From NCBI GenBank assembly GCA_030679915.1, contig JAUXRY010000021.1, positions 1 to 64,000 of the forward strand: a stretch of 64,000 nucleotides of DNA. The letters run 5' to 3'. The notes beneath the pieces were generated by a model. That model did not search any database. It was not told the DNA's origin and worked only from the letters and a program-made list of their open reading frames with translations. The stretch comes from Thiobacillus sp. (GTDB lineage Bacteria; Pseudomonadota; Gammaproteobacteria; Burkholderiales; Thiobacillaceae). Shown here in pieces: positions 1 to 10,479 of this stretch. Position 1 is the first letter of the stretch. Each line of letters starts with the position of its first letter. Made by a program: the position numbers and the translations under genes.

Positions 1-593
<593 letters not shown>

Positions 594-629
594 TGTTGTT
601 CAGCCTTACCTGATAACGGCCAAATTAAA

Positions 630-1613
630 ATGTACACCGAAGAAGACATTACCTCAGCCGTAGAAGCAGGTGTGCTCACGCACGAATCAGCGGCTGCGCT
701 TCGCGCACACGTTGCAGGACTCAAGCAGGGATACGCAGTAGACGAGGAGCACTTCAGGCTGGTCACAGGGTTTAATGACATCTTTGTCGTTATTGCTTGC
801 TTGCTTCTCCTGGCACCCCTTGCCTGGATTGGCGCAGCCATCGCGCCTTGGCTCGGTGCGGTGGCCGTGGCTACCGCAGCATGGGCCCTTGCTGAATTCT
901 TCACGCGCAAACGCCACATGGCATTGCCTTCTATTTTGCTGCTGCTGGCCTTTGTGGGCGGCACATTATTTGCCGCTCACCTTGTTTCGGGGGGCAATGC
1001 CTTCTTTGCAGGCGCTCTTGCGGTGATAGCGGCATGGTTTCATTGGCAACGTTTTCATGTTCCGATTACCGTAGCGGCAGGTTCAGCGGTAATTGTGGGG
1101 ACGATCATGGGGTTGATCATGTCGGGCATTCCGCACGCGAAAAGCTGGGTGATGGCACTGACTTTCGCTGCAGGTGTGATGGTTTTTCTGTTAGCGATGC
1201 GCTGGGATATGAGTGATGTTGCACGCCAGACACGCCGGTCAGACGTTGCTTTTTGGCTTCATCTCTTGGCTGCTCCGCTCCTGGTCCATCCTGTTTTTTC
1301 TGTGCTGGGTGTGTTCCATGGAAGCGCTACGTTAAGCCAAGTCATTTCGGTTATAGGGCTGTATGGGGTCCTCGCGCTTGTCTCGCTCTGGACTGACCGT
1401 CGGGCCTTGATGGTGTCTGCGCTGGGTTATGTTCTCTTTACCTTCACGGCACTGCTCAAGCAGTTTGGCCTGGTGAGCCTGAGCTTTGCCTTCACGGCAT
1501 TGGTGATTGGCCTGGCTTTGCTTGTGCTGTCCGCATTCTGGCACCCCAGCCGCGCCTACGTGCTTCGATGGGTTCCGGCCGGGCTGCAGAAGCGGCTCGC
1601 ACCGAGTCAGTAA
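630..1613 (+). CDS. Predicted multi-pass membrane protein, DUF2157-like
   Basis: 327 residues. A short charged, helical N-terminus (about residues 1-45, rich in E/A with a pattern like TEEDITSAVEAGVLT) is followed by about ten hydrophobic segments to the C-terminus. The N-terminal layout resembles DUF2157-type membrane proteins, in which a small helical region precedes the membrane block. There are no catalytic motifs I can name. It stands alone 36 bp after thiC and 153 bp before uppP. Function unknown; assignment to DUF2157 rests only on architecture. Confidence 0.75.
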   Translation: MYTEEDITSAVEAGVLTHESAAALRAHVAGLKQGYAVDEEHFRLVTGFNDIFVVIACLLLLAPLAWIGAAIAPWLGAVAVATAAWALAEFFTRKRHMALPSILLLLAFVGGTLFAAHLVSGGNAFFAGALAVIAAWFHWQRFHVPITVAAGSAVIVGTIMGLIMSGIPHAKSWVMALTFAAGVMVFLLAMRWDMSDVARQTRRSDVAFWLHLLAAPLLVHPVFSVLGVFHGSATLSQVISVIGLYGVLALVSLWTDRRALMVSALGYVLFTFTALLKQFGLVSLSFAFTALVIGLALLVLSAFWHPSRAYVLRWVPAGLQKRLAPSQ

Positions 1614-1730
1614 CAGTCGCGTTGGCAATATTCCCTTTGTTTCATGCGTTATAAAGGGATAGGAGTGAAGACGACCCGGTTCGCGCGGCGAACTGCAGCA
1701 AGGTGTCATTTGCTCGTCGTATAATCCGCA

Positions 1731-1758
1731 GGCGCGTCTATCGGGCGCGCCTTTCTTT
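1731..1758 (+). terminator. GC-rich hairpin followed by a T-rich tract upstream of uppP
   Basis: GGCGCG at 1731-1736 pairs with CGCGCC at 1746-1751, followed by TTTCTTT at 1752-1758. A TATAAT hexamer lies at 1720-1725, so the hairpin could sit at the very 5' end of the uppP transcript. It could instead be a terminator of the upstream membrane-protein gene. Whether it acts as terminator, attenuator or mRNA stabiliser cannot be told from sequence. Confidence 0.35.
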
Positions 1759-1766
1759 ATGACCCA

Positions 1767-2606
1767 ATGGCTGCCATGACTGATCCGACTTTGCTGTTGT
1801 ATGCCCTGATTCTCGGCCTGGTCGAAGGGGTAACCGAATTTCTGCCCATTTCCAGTACAGGCCATTTGATCATTGCCGGGCAATTGCTGGGCTTCACCGG
1901 CGAAAAGGCCAAGGTATTCATGATCGCCATCCAGCTGGCGGCGATTTTTGCGGTGGTGTGGGAATACCGGGCCCGACTCGGGCATGTAGTCGTGACGTTG
2001 CAAACCGAACCTGCATCGCAGCGATTGGCGCTCAATTTGATGGCCGGGTTTTTGCCGGCTGCGGTGTTGGGCTTGCTGTTTTACAAGCAGATCAAGTTTT
2101 ATCTGTTCAATCCCATCGTGGTGGCCTCAGCACTGATAATCGGTGGCTTGCTGATTCTGTGGGCTGAACGCCGCAAGCATGTGGTCAGCACCGAAACCGT
2201 GGACGATCTGACCTGGCGCCGCGCGCTGGCGGTGGGCTTTGCACAGGCGCTGGCGATGATTCCTGGCACGTCGCGTTCGGGCGCGACCATTATTGGTGGC
2301 TTGTTCCTCGGCATGTCGCGCAAGGCGGCGGCGGAGTTTTCTTTCCTGCTGGCCATCCCCACGATGTTTGCCGCCACGGCGTATGACTTATATAAAAATT
2401 GGCAGCTGTTTGATGTGAACGATATCCCCTTGTTTGTGGTGGGGGGTGTGGCTGCCTTCATCAGCGCATTGATTGCGGTTCGCACGCTGATCAAATTTGT
2501 CAGCCGACACGACTACACCGTGTTTGCCTGGTATCGCATCATCTTTGGCGGTGTGGTGTTGGCCACAGCCTATTTCGGACTGGTCGACTGGGGTCTGGCC
2601 CACTAA
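1767..2606 (+). CDS. uppP: Undecaprenyl-diphosphatase UppP (BacA)
   Basis: 279-residue polytopic inner-membrane enzyme that dephosphorylates undecaprenyl pyrophosphate to recycle the lipid carrier for peptidoglycan and other surface polymers. Family signatures are clear: the [15 protein letters not shown] block near residue 20 and the [10 protein letters not shown] block near residue 170, which contain the catalytic Glu and Ser/Arg residues of the BacA family. Length is normal (about 270-280). ATG at 1767 was taken; ATG at 1776 (MTDPTLLL) is an equally plausible start. It is convergent with the response regulator gene, with only 6 bp between the stops. Confidence 0.96.
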   Translation: MAAMTDPTLLLYALILGLVEGVTEFLPISSTGHLIIAGQLLGFTGEKAKVFMIAIQLAAIFAVVWEYRARLGHVVVTLQTEPASQRLALNLMAGFLPAAVLGLLFYKQIKFYLFNPIVVASALIIGGLLILWAERRKHVVSTETVDDLTWRRALAVGFAQALAMIPGTSRSGATIIGGLFLGMSRKAAAEFSFLLAIPTMFAATAYDLYKNWQLFDVNDIPLFVVGGVAAFISALIAVRTLIKFVSRHDYTVFAWYRIIFGGVVLATAYFGLVDWGLAH

Positions 2607-2612
2607 AAACCT

Positions 2613-3146
2613 TCAGCTCGATTTGGGTGGATTTTTGTCAAGCTTTCTCTGCAGGGTGCGCCGATGCATCTTCAGCGCACGGGCAGTGGCGGAGATATTC
2701 CCATCATGTTCGTTCAACACCTTTTGAATGTGTTCCCATTCCAGCCGTGCAACGGTCAATGGCTCGGTGCTGACGTCCAATCCGGCGTCGGGCTGGTCGC
2801 GTAGCAGGGCGGCAAGAATTTCGTCGGCGTTGGCTGGCTTGGCCAAATAATGTCGCGCACCCAGCCGCACCGCCTCAACAGCGGTGGTGATGCTGGCGTA
2901 GCCGGTGAGTACGATGATGGCTGGCGCGGGCGTGCGGGAAGCCAGGTGTTCGACGACTTTCAGACCCGACTCGCCGGGCAGCTTGAGGTCGACGACTGCA
3001 TGGGTGGGGGCAAACAGATCCGCCTGTATCCGGGCTTCGCGAGCGTCCTGCGCGAGTGCGACTTCGGCGCCGCGTTTCGTCATGGCGCGTGACAGGGCCG
3101 AGGCAAAATCGGCATCGTCCTCAACGATCAAAAGTTTCATGTTCAT
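2613..3146 (-). CDS. regA: RegA/PrrA-type response regulator
   Basis: About 177 residues. An N-terminal receiver domain has the acidic pair in IVEDD, phospho-acceptor Asp in VVDLKLPG and conserved Lys in YLAKPAN. A C-terminal Fis-type helix-turn-helix ends in the RALKMHRRTLQRKL recognition pattern typical of RegA/PrrA/ActR. Family members are global redox regulators controlling respiration, CO2 fixation and nitrogen metabolism. ATG at 3146 was chosen because it overlaps the kinase stop as ATGA, which implies translational coupling; a GTG at 3161 is an alternative. It forms an operon with the upstream kinase. The link to the cbb genes in this window is inference from the family. Confidence 0.9.
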   Translation of the reverse strand: MNMKLLIVEDDADFASALSRAMTKRGAEVALAQDAREARIQADLFAPTHAVVDLKLPGESGLKVVEHLASRTPAPAIIVLTGYASITTAVEAVRLGARHYLAKPANADEILAALLRDQPDAGLDVSTEPLTVARLEWEHIQKVLNEHDGNISATARALKMHRRTLQRKLDKNPPKSS

Positions 3147-4453
3147 TGCGTTGAACGCCACGGCAGTGTGATGCGTGCGCAGGTGCCGCCGCCATCGCGC
3201 TCAGTCAGGGTAAGGCTGCCATTAAGACGTTCCAGCGTGGCGTGAGTGAGCGCGAGGCCCATGCCCCAACCGTGTGACTTGACGCCGAAAGCCACCCGCC
3301 CGGCCTGCGCCTTGTGTTCGGGGGTGAAGCCCGATCCACGATCGGCGATGTCGATGTGGAGGACGTCGCTTTGTAGGAGGGCACTAAACTCGATGGCGTC
3401 GGGCGACACGTCGGCCGCATTGTTCAGCACGTTAAGAATGGCCTGTTCCAGCCCGTCGGGCGGGATGAAATCACGGGAGTCGGAGGGCAGCTTCGATGTG
3501 AGCGTCGCGTCGGGTCGTAGTATTTGCCAGCGTTCAAGCATTGCGCTGAACCAGACATCAAGCGGTAACGACGTAATCGACCCATCCTGCGCGCGCGCAG
3601 CCAGTTGGGTGAGAATGCGCTTGCAGGCCTGTGCCTGCTTTTCGAGCAGTTGGCAGTCCGCGCCGATGTCGGGATCATTGGCAAATTCGCGCGCGAGTTC
3701 GTGTGCCGTGGTCTGGATGGTGGCAAGCGGGGTGGCGAGTTCGTGTGCCGCTAACGCTGCCTGAGTACCTAATGCCACGATGCGCTCGTTACGCAACTGC
3801 TTTTCACGCAGGCCGGCGAGTTCCTGGTCGCGTGCGCGTAATGCGGCCTGCATGCGCGTAACGAAAAAAGCGATCAACCCGGCACTGATGAGGAAATTGA
3901 ACCACATTCCGGCGAGATGCATGCCATACGCCGCTACCGGGTCAGACACCATCAGCGGTTGAAAGTAAAAAAGCAGCATTGCATAGTAGCCCCCCGCCAC
4001 AGTCGCCACCAGCCATACCCAGCGCGGATGCAGACTGATCGCGGCAATAATCACCGGCATCAACATGAGCGACACAAAGGGGTTGGTGACACCGCCACTG
4101 AAAAACACCAGTACCGCAAACGCCGTGAGGTCGGCCAATAGCTGGGCCATGAATTCCACCTGCGTTGCCGGCGAATCGAATCGCAATCGCCATGCGGTCG
4201 ATAATGAAAACAGCGCCATCAATGCCAGCACCATACCCATAGGCAGCAGAGGCATTGGAATGTGGAATCCCCAATGCAGCCATGCAATTCCAGCGGCCCA
4301 GCCTGCAATCAGTGCCAGTCGAACAGCCAGCAACCGGCCCAGTAAGGCGCGGGCTGGCAAGGTGGAGAGCAGGGCAGGTTGGGGGATTACAGGCATGGCG
4401 GCATTGTAATCCGCAGGCTCGATGCTTACGCCGTCTGCGGCGATATGTCGCAT
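3143..4453 (-). CDS. regB: RegB/PrrB-type redox sensor histidine kinase
   Basis: 436 residues from the first ATG; a start at 4396 (MPVIPQPALL) would also fit. Five to six membrane segments occupy about residues 40-200. The GGVTNPF loop at residues 120-126 matches the quinone-binding GGXXNPF motif of RegB. Phospho-acceptor His237 lies in AAHELATPLATI, and Cys277 in QACKRIL is at the place of the RegB redox-switch cysteine. A C-terminal HATPase follows (DRGSGF, GWGMGLAL). RegB proteins sense quinone-pool and redox state and phosphorylate RegA. Both the quinone motif and the cysteine are kept, so redox sensing is likely. Confidence 0.9.
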   Translation of the reverse strand: MRHIAADGVSIEPADYNAAMPVIPQPALLSTLPARALLGRLLAVRLALIAGWAAGIAWLHWGFHIPMPLLPMGMVLALMALFSLSTAWRLRFDSPATQVEFMAQLLADLTAFAVLVFFSGGVTNPFVSLMLMPVIIAAISLHPRWVWLVATVAGGYYAMLLFYFQPLMVSDPVAAYGMHLAGMWFNFLISAGLIAFFVTRMQAALRARDQELAGLREKQLRNERIVALGTQAALAAHELATPLATIQTTAHELAREFANDPDIGADCQLLEKQAQACKRILTQLAARAQDGSITSLPLDVWFSAMLERWQILRPDATLTSKLPSDSRDFIPPDGLEQAILNVLNNAADVSPDAIEFSALLQSDVLHIDIADRGSGFTPEHKAQAGRVAFGVKSHGWGMGLALTHATLERLNGSLTLTERDGGGTCARITLPWRSTQ

Positions 4454-4512
4454 AAAGTGACGCGTGCTTTCTGCTACCGTGCGGGCCTGGTTCGGTTTTC
4501 ACACTTTTCCCC

Positions 4513-5451
4513 ATGAAACGCATCGCACAAACGACACTGGCCCTGCCTCTTTTGATGTTGCCCATACTGGCAGCTGCCGGTTGTGGCTCGGCTTTTTGCA
4601 CAATCAATACGGACTGGAACGCGCAAACCCCATGGCAGAACAATGCCACTCAACTGGATTGGCGGATGGAAGCCATTCACCAGAATCAGGTTCGTTCGGG
4701 AACGAGGAAAAGCGTGGATGCGGGCCATCATCAGGAGGTTGAAACCTATAACCGCAACGGCTTGCTGGGACTGAGTCACGCCTTTACCTCTGACTTGAAT
4801 GTATCGGTTCAGGTACCTGTCGTGTCTCGCGATCACCGGCATATTCACCATCATCATGGTGTCCCCTTGAATGATCGGTGGGACTTTACCCGGTTGGGCG
4901 ATGTGAGCGTTCTGGCGCATGTGCGGCTTGACGCCCAGCCTTCATCGGCAAGTGGCATGTATGGTGTGATGGTGGGCATCAAGTTGCCCACTGGTAGCAT
5001 AGGCGTGCGAAACAATGATGGCGATCAAGCCGAGCGCTCTTTGCAGCCGGGGTCGGGTTCCACCGATGTGATTACCGGTGCGTACGTGTCTGGCAATATG
5101 AAACTGGCCAATTGGCATGCGCAATTACGCTGGCAACATGCGGTGAGCGAACGGCAACAGTATCGACCAGGCGACCAACTGGGGCTGGATGCGGGGGTTC
5201 GTTATCCGTTGGGCCCGGTGCATGCGCTGGCGCAAGTCAATCTGCTTTGGCGAGGTCGTGACAAGGGGGGAAATGCTGAACCCGGTGATAGTGGTGGAAG
5301 ATTTATGTATGTTTCGCCAGGCGTAGCGCTACCCCTTGGCAAGGACGCCCAAATTTACGGGTTGATCCAGCTACCGCTCTATCAAAAGGTGTACGGGTCG
5401 CAGTTGACAGCAGATTGGGCCGCGACCATGGACCTGACCATGCGTTTTTAA
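4513..5451 (+). CDS. Secreted, outer-membrane-like protein with His-rich loop (copper context)
   Basis: 312 residues. N-terminal signal peptide (MKRIAQTTLALPLLMLPILA then AAGCG). The mature part shows alternating hydrophobic strands (LNVSVQVPVVS, SGMYGVMVGIKLPTGS, MYVSPGVALPLG) and ends in an aromatic residue (LTMRF), which fits an outer-membrane beta-barrel. A loop near residue 115 reads DHRHIHHHHG. The gene lies 10 bp before the PCu(A)C chaperone gene, so they are probably co-transcribed and both carry His clusters. I infer a role in copper handling; no family name is certain. A divergent promoter region is shared with regB. Confidence 0.7.
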   Translation: MKRIAQTTLALPLLMLPILAAAGCGSAFCTINTDWNAQTPWQNNATQLDWRMEAIHQNQVRSGTRKSVDAGHHQEVETYNRNGLLGLSHAFTSDLNVSVQVPVVSRDHRHIHHHHGVPLNDRWDFTRLGDVSVLAHVRLDAQPSSASGMYGVMVGIKLPTGSIGVRNNDGDQAERSLQPGSGSTDVITGAYVSGNMKLANWHAQLRWQHAVSERQQYRPGDQLGLDAGVRYPLGPVHALAQVNLLWRGRDKGGNAEPGDSGGRFMYVSPGVALPLGKDAQIYGLIQLPLYQKVYGSQLTADWAATMDLTMRF

Positions 5452-5461
5452 GAAAAGGAAA

Positions 5462-5926
5462 ATGATGATTAAGCTAGAAAAATGGGTCGCCGTACTGGCG
5501 ATGAGCATGCTCGTACAAACCGGTTGGGCTGCAACGATCACGGTTTCTGATGCTTGGGCGCGCGCGACCATGCCCGGCCAGAAGGTGAGCGGCGCTTACA
5601 TGCAGATTCAATCGGATGTTGATGCGCGCCTGCTCAGTGTGTCCAGCGCGGCTGTGCCGCGGGTAGAAGTGCATGAAATGAAAATGGACGGTGATGTGAT
5701 GCGCATGCGGGAGTTGAAATCCGTCGCGTTACCGAAAGGTCAGATCGTTACCTTGGAGCCGGGTGGGTTTCATCTGATGTTGATGAGCCTGAAAAAGCCC
5801 ATCGCCGTGGGAGATATCATTCCGCTGATGCTCGTGGTGGAGTCAGGTGGCAAAAAACAGACGATTGAGGTGAAGGCTGAAGCCCGGGGTATGGATGGCG
5901 GCATGCGGGACCACCATCATCATTAA
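5462..5926 (+). CDS. PCu(A)C periplasmic copper chaperone
   Basis: 154 residues with a signal peptide ending near the TGWAA cleavage region (residues 20-24). The copper(I)-binding signature H(M)X10MX21HXM is intact: His71, Met82, His104 and Met106. This family (DUF461) delivers copper to the CuA site of cytochrome oxidase or serves as a periplasmic copper carrier. The C-terminal tail RDHHHH adds a likely second, looser copper/zinc site. A strong AAGGAA ribosome-binding site precedes the ATG. It sits directly behind the His-rich barrel-like gene, and its 3' end overlaps the convergent DUF2063 gene by 4 bp. Confidence 0.93.
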   Translation: MMIKLEKWVAVLAMSMLVQTGWAATITVSDAWARATMPGQKVSGAYMQIQSDVDARLLSVSSAAVPRVEVHEMKMDGDVMRMRELKSVALPKGQIVTLEPGGFHLMLMSLKKPIAVGDIIPLMLVVESGGKKQTIEVKAEARGMDGGMRDHHHH

Positions 5927-6684
5927 ATCCGGTAGGTTCCCAGAATGACACCGCGTGCGCGCAGGTCTTCAAGGAGAGTTGCTCCGGCTTGCAGGATCAA
6001 CGCGGGGTCAGGATGGCGGCTTTCTACAGCCACCTGATTCAGTGCGGCGCGCCCACTTTGGGTTTCGGACTCGAGCAAGGACAGCAAGCGTGCAGTGAAC
6101 GCATTGATCTCGGTGAATGCCACCCGGTCAGCCGCATCGCGAAATACCAGCAGGTAGGTTTCGGCAGGTAGCACCTTGCGTCGCGGCGCAATTCGATGAA
6201 CCGGCCAGTCGTAACGCAGATTGGCCAGCACTGGATTCAGAACCGGCACGCCATTCATCAGGTCACCGGCTGCATCGACCTGGCAATCCGCGTTGCGGTT
6301 CGACACTGACAAAACCAGCTCGATCCATTCGTAATGCGCCAGTGCCAATAGATACGGTGGGTAGTCGTCGGGCGGCGTCCATTCATTTTGCAGAAACTGG
6401 ATGAACTCGTCTGGAATTTGCCGAAAGTAGGGCGTGTGGCTGCGGTGGGTGCTGAAAAATGCGCGCGCCAGTTTGGTCCATTTGCGCACGCCCAGTATTT
6501 TTCGCAGCACAGGAAAACACGCCAGCAAAAAACTTTCGACGTTGTTGTAGAGCAGCTCGTTGTATATTTTCATGCGCCGCGCTTCCACGCCAGCGGGTCG
6601 CGGATGTCTCTTGGGGTCGCGGATGTGCGCGGTGAATTCGAACTGGTAACGCTGGAAGTCAGGAAGTTCGGACGATTTGTTCAT
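5923..6684 (-). CDS. DUF2063 protein (HvfC/BufC-type partner of MNIO enzyme)
   Basis: About 253 residues starting at ATG 6684 ([10 protein letters not shown]); the start lies inside the end of the DUF692 gene, overlapping it by 26 bp. It has the DUF2063 pattern: an N-terminal helical block ([29 protein letters not shown], residues ~37-65) and a tryptophan/tyrosine-rich middle ([11 protein letters not shown]). Family members (HvfC, BufC, analogous to MbnC) bind the precursor peptide and assist the DUF692 iron oxidase in converting cysteines of a small secreted peptide. Last gene of a five-gene operon. Identity of the family is clear; the chemistry in this organism is inferred. Confidence 0.88.
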   Translation of the reverse strand: MNKSSELPDFQRYQFEFTAHIRDPKRHPRPAGVEARRMKIYNELLYNNVESFLLACFPVLRKILGVRKWTKLARAFFSTHRSHTPYFRQIPDEFIQFLQNEWTPPDDYPPYLLALAHYEWIELVLSVSNRNADCQVDAAGDLMNGVPVLNPVLANLRYDWPVHRIAPRRKVLPAETYLLVFRDAADRVAFTEINAFTARLLSLLESETQSGRAALNQVAVESRHPDPALILQAGATLLEDLRARGVILGTYRI

Positions 6685-7525
6685 GGTGCTGATGCATAGC
6701 CTGGCTGTGTTGACCTTGAATCTGTGCGATGTGCTCGACTTCGTGCACCAGTACATCCAGCGGGGGAATGTTGAAGTCGCGTTCCAGCAAGGTGGGGGCC
6801 ACGCCGTGGATGCGGTAAGTTTCGTCAAGTAGCGCCCACACCGGATCGATCACGTCGGCACCGTGGGTGTCCACGACAAGATCATCCGCTTCATTGTAAT
6901 GGCCGGCCATGTGCAGATACACGATGCGTTCGGTTGGCATGGCGCGAATAAACGCGAGCGGGTCGTAACGGTGATTGACGCTGTTGACGTAGACGTTGTT
7001 GATGTCGAGGTGCAGGTCGCAGTCGGCCTCGGCGAGCACCGCGCGGATGAAGTGGGCTTCATCCATTTCGGCGATCGGCGCGGCGGTGTAAAACGACGCA
7101 TTTTCGATTGCGATGCGGCGCTCCAGAATGTCCTGTGTGCGGCGAATGCGGGCAGCGACGTACTTCACCGCTTCTTCAGTGAAGGGAATCGGCAGCAGGT
7201 CGTACAAATGCCCGTCATCCGAGCAATACGACAGGTGTTCGGTAAAGAGTGCGATGCCGTGCGCATCCATTAGCTGACGCGTCTTGTGCAGCAGCATGTC
7301 GTCGAGCGGAGTCAGGCCGCCAAGCGATAGCGAGAGCCCGTGGCAGACGAAGGGGTAACGTTCGGTGAAACTGCGAAGGTCGCGGCCATAGGCGCCGCCC
7401 ATATCGATCCAGTTTTCAGGGGCGATCTCAAAAAAGTCGATGGCGTCGGGGACATGGATTTTCAACTCGGGCAGCAGCTCGCGCCGAAAACCAAGCCCCG
7501 CGCCGGCGGGGCGCAGGGGGGTCAT
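6659..7525 (-). CDS. DUF692 multinuclear non-heme iron oxidase (MNIO; HvfB/BufB-type)
   Basis: 288-residue TIM-barrel enzyme of the DUF692 (MbnB-like) family. Visible hallmarks are [13 protein letters not shown] at the N-terminus, [14 protein letters not shown], the iron-ligand regions [10 protein letters not shown] and [21 protein letters not shown], and an IENASFY segment. These enzymes use two or three irons and O2 to modify cysteines in ribosomally made peptides (oxazolone/thioamide or thiooxazole products) that bind copper. It follows the precursor gene by 10 bp and overlaps the DUF2063 gene. The His-rich C-terminus (HQHHEQ) is additional. MNIO family membership is secure; the exact product is not. 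Confidence 0.93.
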   Translation of the reverse strand: MTPLRPAGAGLGFRRELLPELKIHVPDAIDFFEIAPENWIDMGGAYGRDLRSFTERYPFVCHGLSLSLGGLTPLDDMLLHKTRQLMDAHGIALFTEHLSYCSDDGHLYDLLPIPFTEEAVKYVAARIRRTQDILERRIAIENASFYTAAPIAEMDEAHFIRAVLAEADCDLHLDINNVYVNSVNHRYDPLAFIRAMPTERIVYLHMAGHYNEADDLVVDTHGADVIDPVWALLDETYRIHGVAPTLLERDFNIPPLDVLVHEVEHIAQIQGQHSQAMHQHHEQIVRTS

Positions 7526-7535
7526 GACAAAAGGC

Positions 7536-7937
7536 TTATTTCTTCATGCCGCCACATTTACCTTCGCCGCACTTGCCCTGCATCATCTTGCCCATTTCGG
7601 TTTTGTCGAGAACGCCGTCTTTGTTGGCATCCATCTGGTCAAACATGGCTTCGTGTCCCTTGATGAACTCTTCCTTGCTGACCTTGCCGTCTTTGTTGGT
7701 ATCCATCATGGCGGGACCGGCCATTTTTTCGCCCGCACCGGCTTTCATGCCACCGCACTTGCCTTCCATGGGTTTGCCTTCCATAGGTTTGGCGACGTGA
7801 TGATCGGCCACCTGGTAGCCGCTCGACAGACCGGACAAGGCAAAGGGGTTTTCTGCTGCCAACGCGACAGGCGCGGCAGCCATGCTTGCAACAAACGCGG
7901 AACCAACAGCAGTGGCGATCAGGGTTTTCTTGGACAT
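7536..7937 (-). CDS. Secreted EF-hand protein with GKCG motifs, likely MNIO precursor (HvfA/bufferin-like)
   Basis: 133 residues. Signal peptide about 1-28 (ending PVALAAEN). Cysteines occur only in three motifs: EGKCGG at Cys61, and [11 protein letters not shown] at Cys123 and Cys128. These are the EGKCG motifs that HvfB-type DUF692 enzymes modify. Between them lie two EF-hand-like calcium loops: [12 protein letters not shown] (79-90) and [12 protein letters not shown] (103-114). The tail is Met/Lys/Gly-rich. A clear AGGAGAG ribosome-binding site precedes the ATG. Its position immediately before the DUF692 and DUF2063 genes argues that it is their substrate, a copper- or zinc-buffering RiPP. 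The EF-hand insertion between Cys motifs is unusual to me. Confidence 0.85.
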   Translation of the reverse strand: MSKKTLIATAVGSAFVASMAAAPVALAAENPFALSGLSSGYQVADHHVAKPMEGKPMEGKCGGMKAGAGEKMAGPAMMDTNKDGKVSKEEFIKGHEAMFDQMDANKDGVLDKTEMGKMMQGKCGEGKCGGMKK

Positions 7938-8007
7938 GGTGTTTCTCTCCTAACAGTTTAACTACGGTCAACAATTTGCCGGATGATTCCGGGTTCTTGC
8001 AAAAAAC

Positions 8008-8265
8008 TCACGAGTCGAGTTTCTTCTGCAATTCGTTTGCGATGCGCTGCCGGGCTTCATGGGCGAGCCCTGGCGCTTCATCTTTGTCCGCAGTTTCAGT
8101 ACGAAACTGACGGCGCATTTCCTTTAATTGCTGCGCGAAACGTGTGCAGTTCTTGCAGACGGCCAGATGCAGCCGCATGGCCATGCGTTCGGGCAGCGGA
8201 AGACGTTCGTCCATCGCGCGCGAGGCAAGTTCCGTTGTTTCCTTGCATGTGGTCATCCATTTCAT
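8008..8265 (-). CDS. Zinc-finger (zf-HC2) anti-sigma factor
   Basis: About 85 residues from ATG 8265, chosen because ATG overlaps the sigma-factor TGA (ATGA). The short soluble protein carries the anti-sigma zinc-binding pattern (Cys in TTCKETTEL; His and two Cys in HLAVCKNCTRF). This HX3CX2C arrangement in ZAS proteins holds zinc and clamps the partner sigma. No membrane segment is present, so it is a cytoplasmic sensor, probably of metal or thiol stress. It is translationally coupled to the ECF sigma gene and lies 70 bp before the Cys-rich precursor gene. Confidence 0.88.
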   Translation of the reverse strand: MKWMTTCKETTELASRAMDERLPLPERMAMRLHLAVCKNCTRFAQQLKEMRRQFRTETADKDEAPGLAHEARQRIANELQKKLDS

Positions 8266-8828
8266 GCTGCACCCACCTTCGAAAAGCCGTTTAACTCCAG
8301 ACAGTGCCGCATGAACAGCCGCGCCCGATGCAGCAATACCCAGCAATTGGTCGGGGTGATGCCGAGTTCCTTACAAATCTCCGCCGTTTCCATCCCCGCC
8401 ACTTCGCGCAGGCTGAATACCTGCGCCATGGTGGGTTTAAGGCGATCGGCGCACTCGTCCAGCATGCGCCGCAGCTGGCTGAGCTCAGCCTCGGTGTCAG
8501 GGTTGCCCCAGGGGCGTATCGGTTCCGCCCAGTGGCCATCCTGCTTGAACAGGCTGTCGACGGCTTCCTCGCCATCGGCATCACGTGGGATCTCGACCTC
8601 ACGCACCTGTCGGCGGATCAGATCGATGATTTTGTGCTTGAGGATACCGGTTAACCAGGTGCGCGGGGCGGCATCGCCCGCATAACGCGCTTGCGCAGCC
8701 AGGGCCGCCAGCAGCGTTTCCTGCACCGCATCTTCGGCAAGTTCGTCCGAGTGCAGTTGCCTTCGCGCCATACGAAACAAATAATCGCCGTGCTCGGTGA
8801 GCCATGTGTTGGCATCAAGCGTATTCAT
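8262..8828 (-). CDS. ECF-family RNA polymerase sigma factor
   Basis: 188 residues. Sigma region 2 (RMARRQLHSDELAEDAVQETLLAAL, then APRTWLTGILKHKIIDLIRRQ) and region 4 (RLKPTMAQVFSLREVAGMETAEICKELGIT, residues ~130-160) are clear. It heads an operon with its zinc-finger anti-sigma, the Cys-motif precursor and the MNIO pair. By family logic it is released under metal or oxidative stress and drives transcription of this same cluster. ECF-controlled bufferin operons are known in other proteobacteria; control here is inferred from gene order. Confidence 0.92.
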   Translation of the reverse strand: MNTLDANTWLTEHGDYLFRMARRQLHSDELAEDAVQETLLAALAAQARYAGDAAPRTWLTGILKHKIIDLIRRQVREVEIPRDADGEEAVDSLFKQDGHWAEPIRPWGNPDTEAELSQLRRMLDECADRLKPTMAQVFSLREVAGMETAEICKELGITPTNCWVLLHRARLFMRHCLELNGFSKVGAA

Positions 8829-10021
<1,193 letters not shown>

Positions 10022-10023
10022 GC

Positions 10024-10479
10024 ATGCGTTACTGGGTCATGAAATCTGAGCCGAGCGACGTTAGCATTGATGACCTCGCCGAGATGCCCAATCAAAGCGT
10101 TGCCTGGTATGGCATTCGAAATTACCAGGCTCGCAACTTTATGCGTGATCAGATGCAGGTTGGCGATCAAGTGCTGTTTTACCATTCAACGTGTGCTGAT
10201 CCGGGTATCGCCGGGCTGGCCGAAATCAGCGTGCTGGCGTATCCAGACGCCACGCAGTTTGATCCTAAAAATAAATACTTCGACCCCAAGGCCACGCCCG
10301 AAACGCCGCGCTGGATGAATGTGGATGTAAAGCTGGTGAAAAAGACGCGCTTGATGCCTTTGTCAGAAATCCGCACGTACCCTGAACTCACCAACATGCG
10401 CATCCTGCAAAAAGGCAATCGTCTGTCGATCACGCCAGTCGATCCGAGCGAATATAAATTCATCCTCAAACACTTGTAA
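10024..10479 (+). CDS. EVE-domain (YTH-like/PUA-fold) protein
   Basis: 151 residues matching the EVE family: MRYWVMKSEPSDVSIDDL at the N-terminus, then VAWYGIRNYQARNFMRDQM, and VLFYHSTC followed by GIAGLAEIS. EVE domains share the PUA/YTH fold and are thought to read modified bases in RNA or DNA; the thymocyte nuclear protein family is the eukaryotic relative. This standalone bacterial form is commonly kept next to housekeeping genes. It starts 2 bp after argB and shares one base with the next gene, so it sits in an operon. The substrate is unknown. Confidence 0.93.
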   Translation: MRYWVMKSEPSDVSIDDLAEMPNQSVAWYGIRNYQARNFMRDQMQVGDQVLFYHSTCADPGIAGLAEISVLAYPDATQFDPKNKYFDPKATPETPRWMNVDVKLVKKTRLMPLSEIRTYPELTNMRILQKGNRLSITPVDPSEYKFILKHL

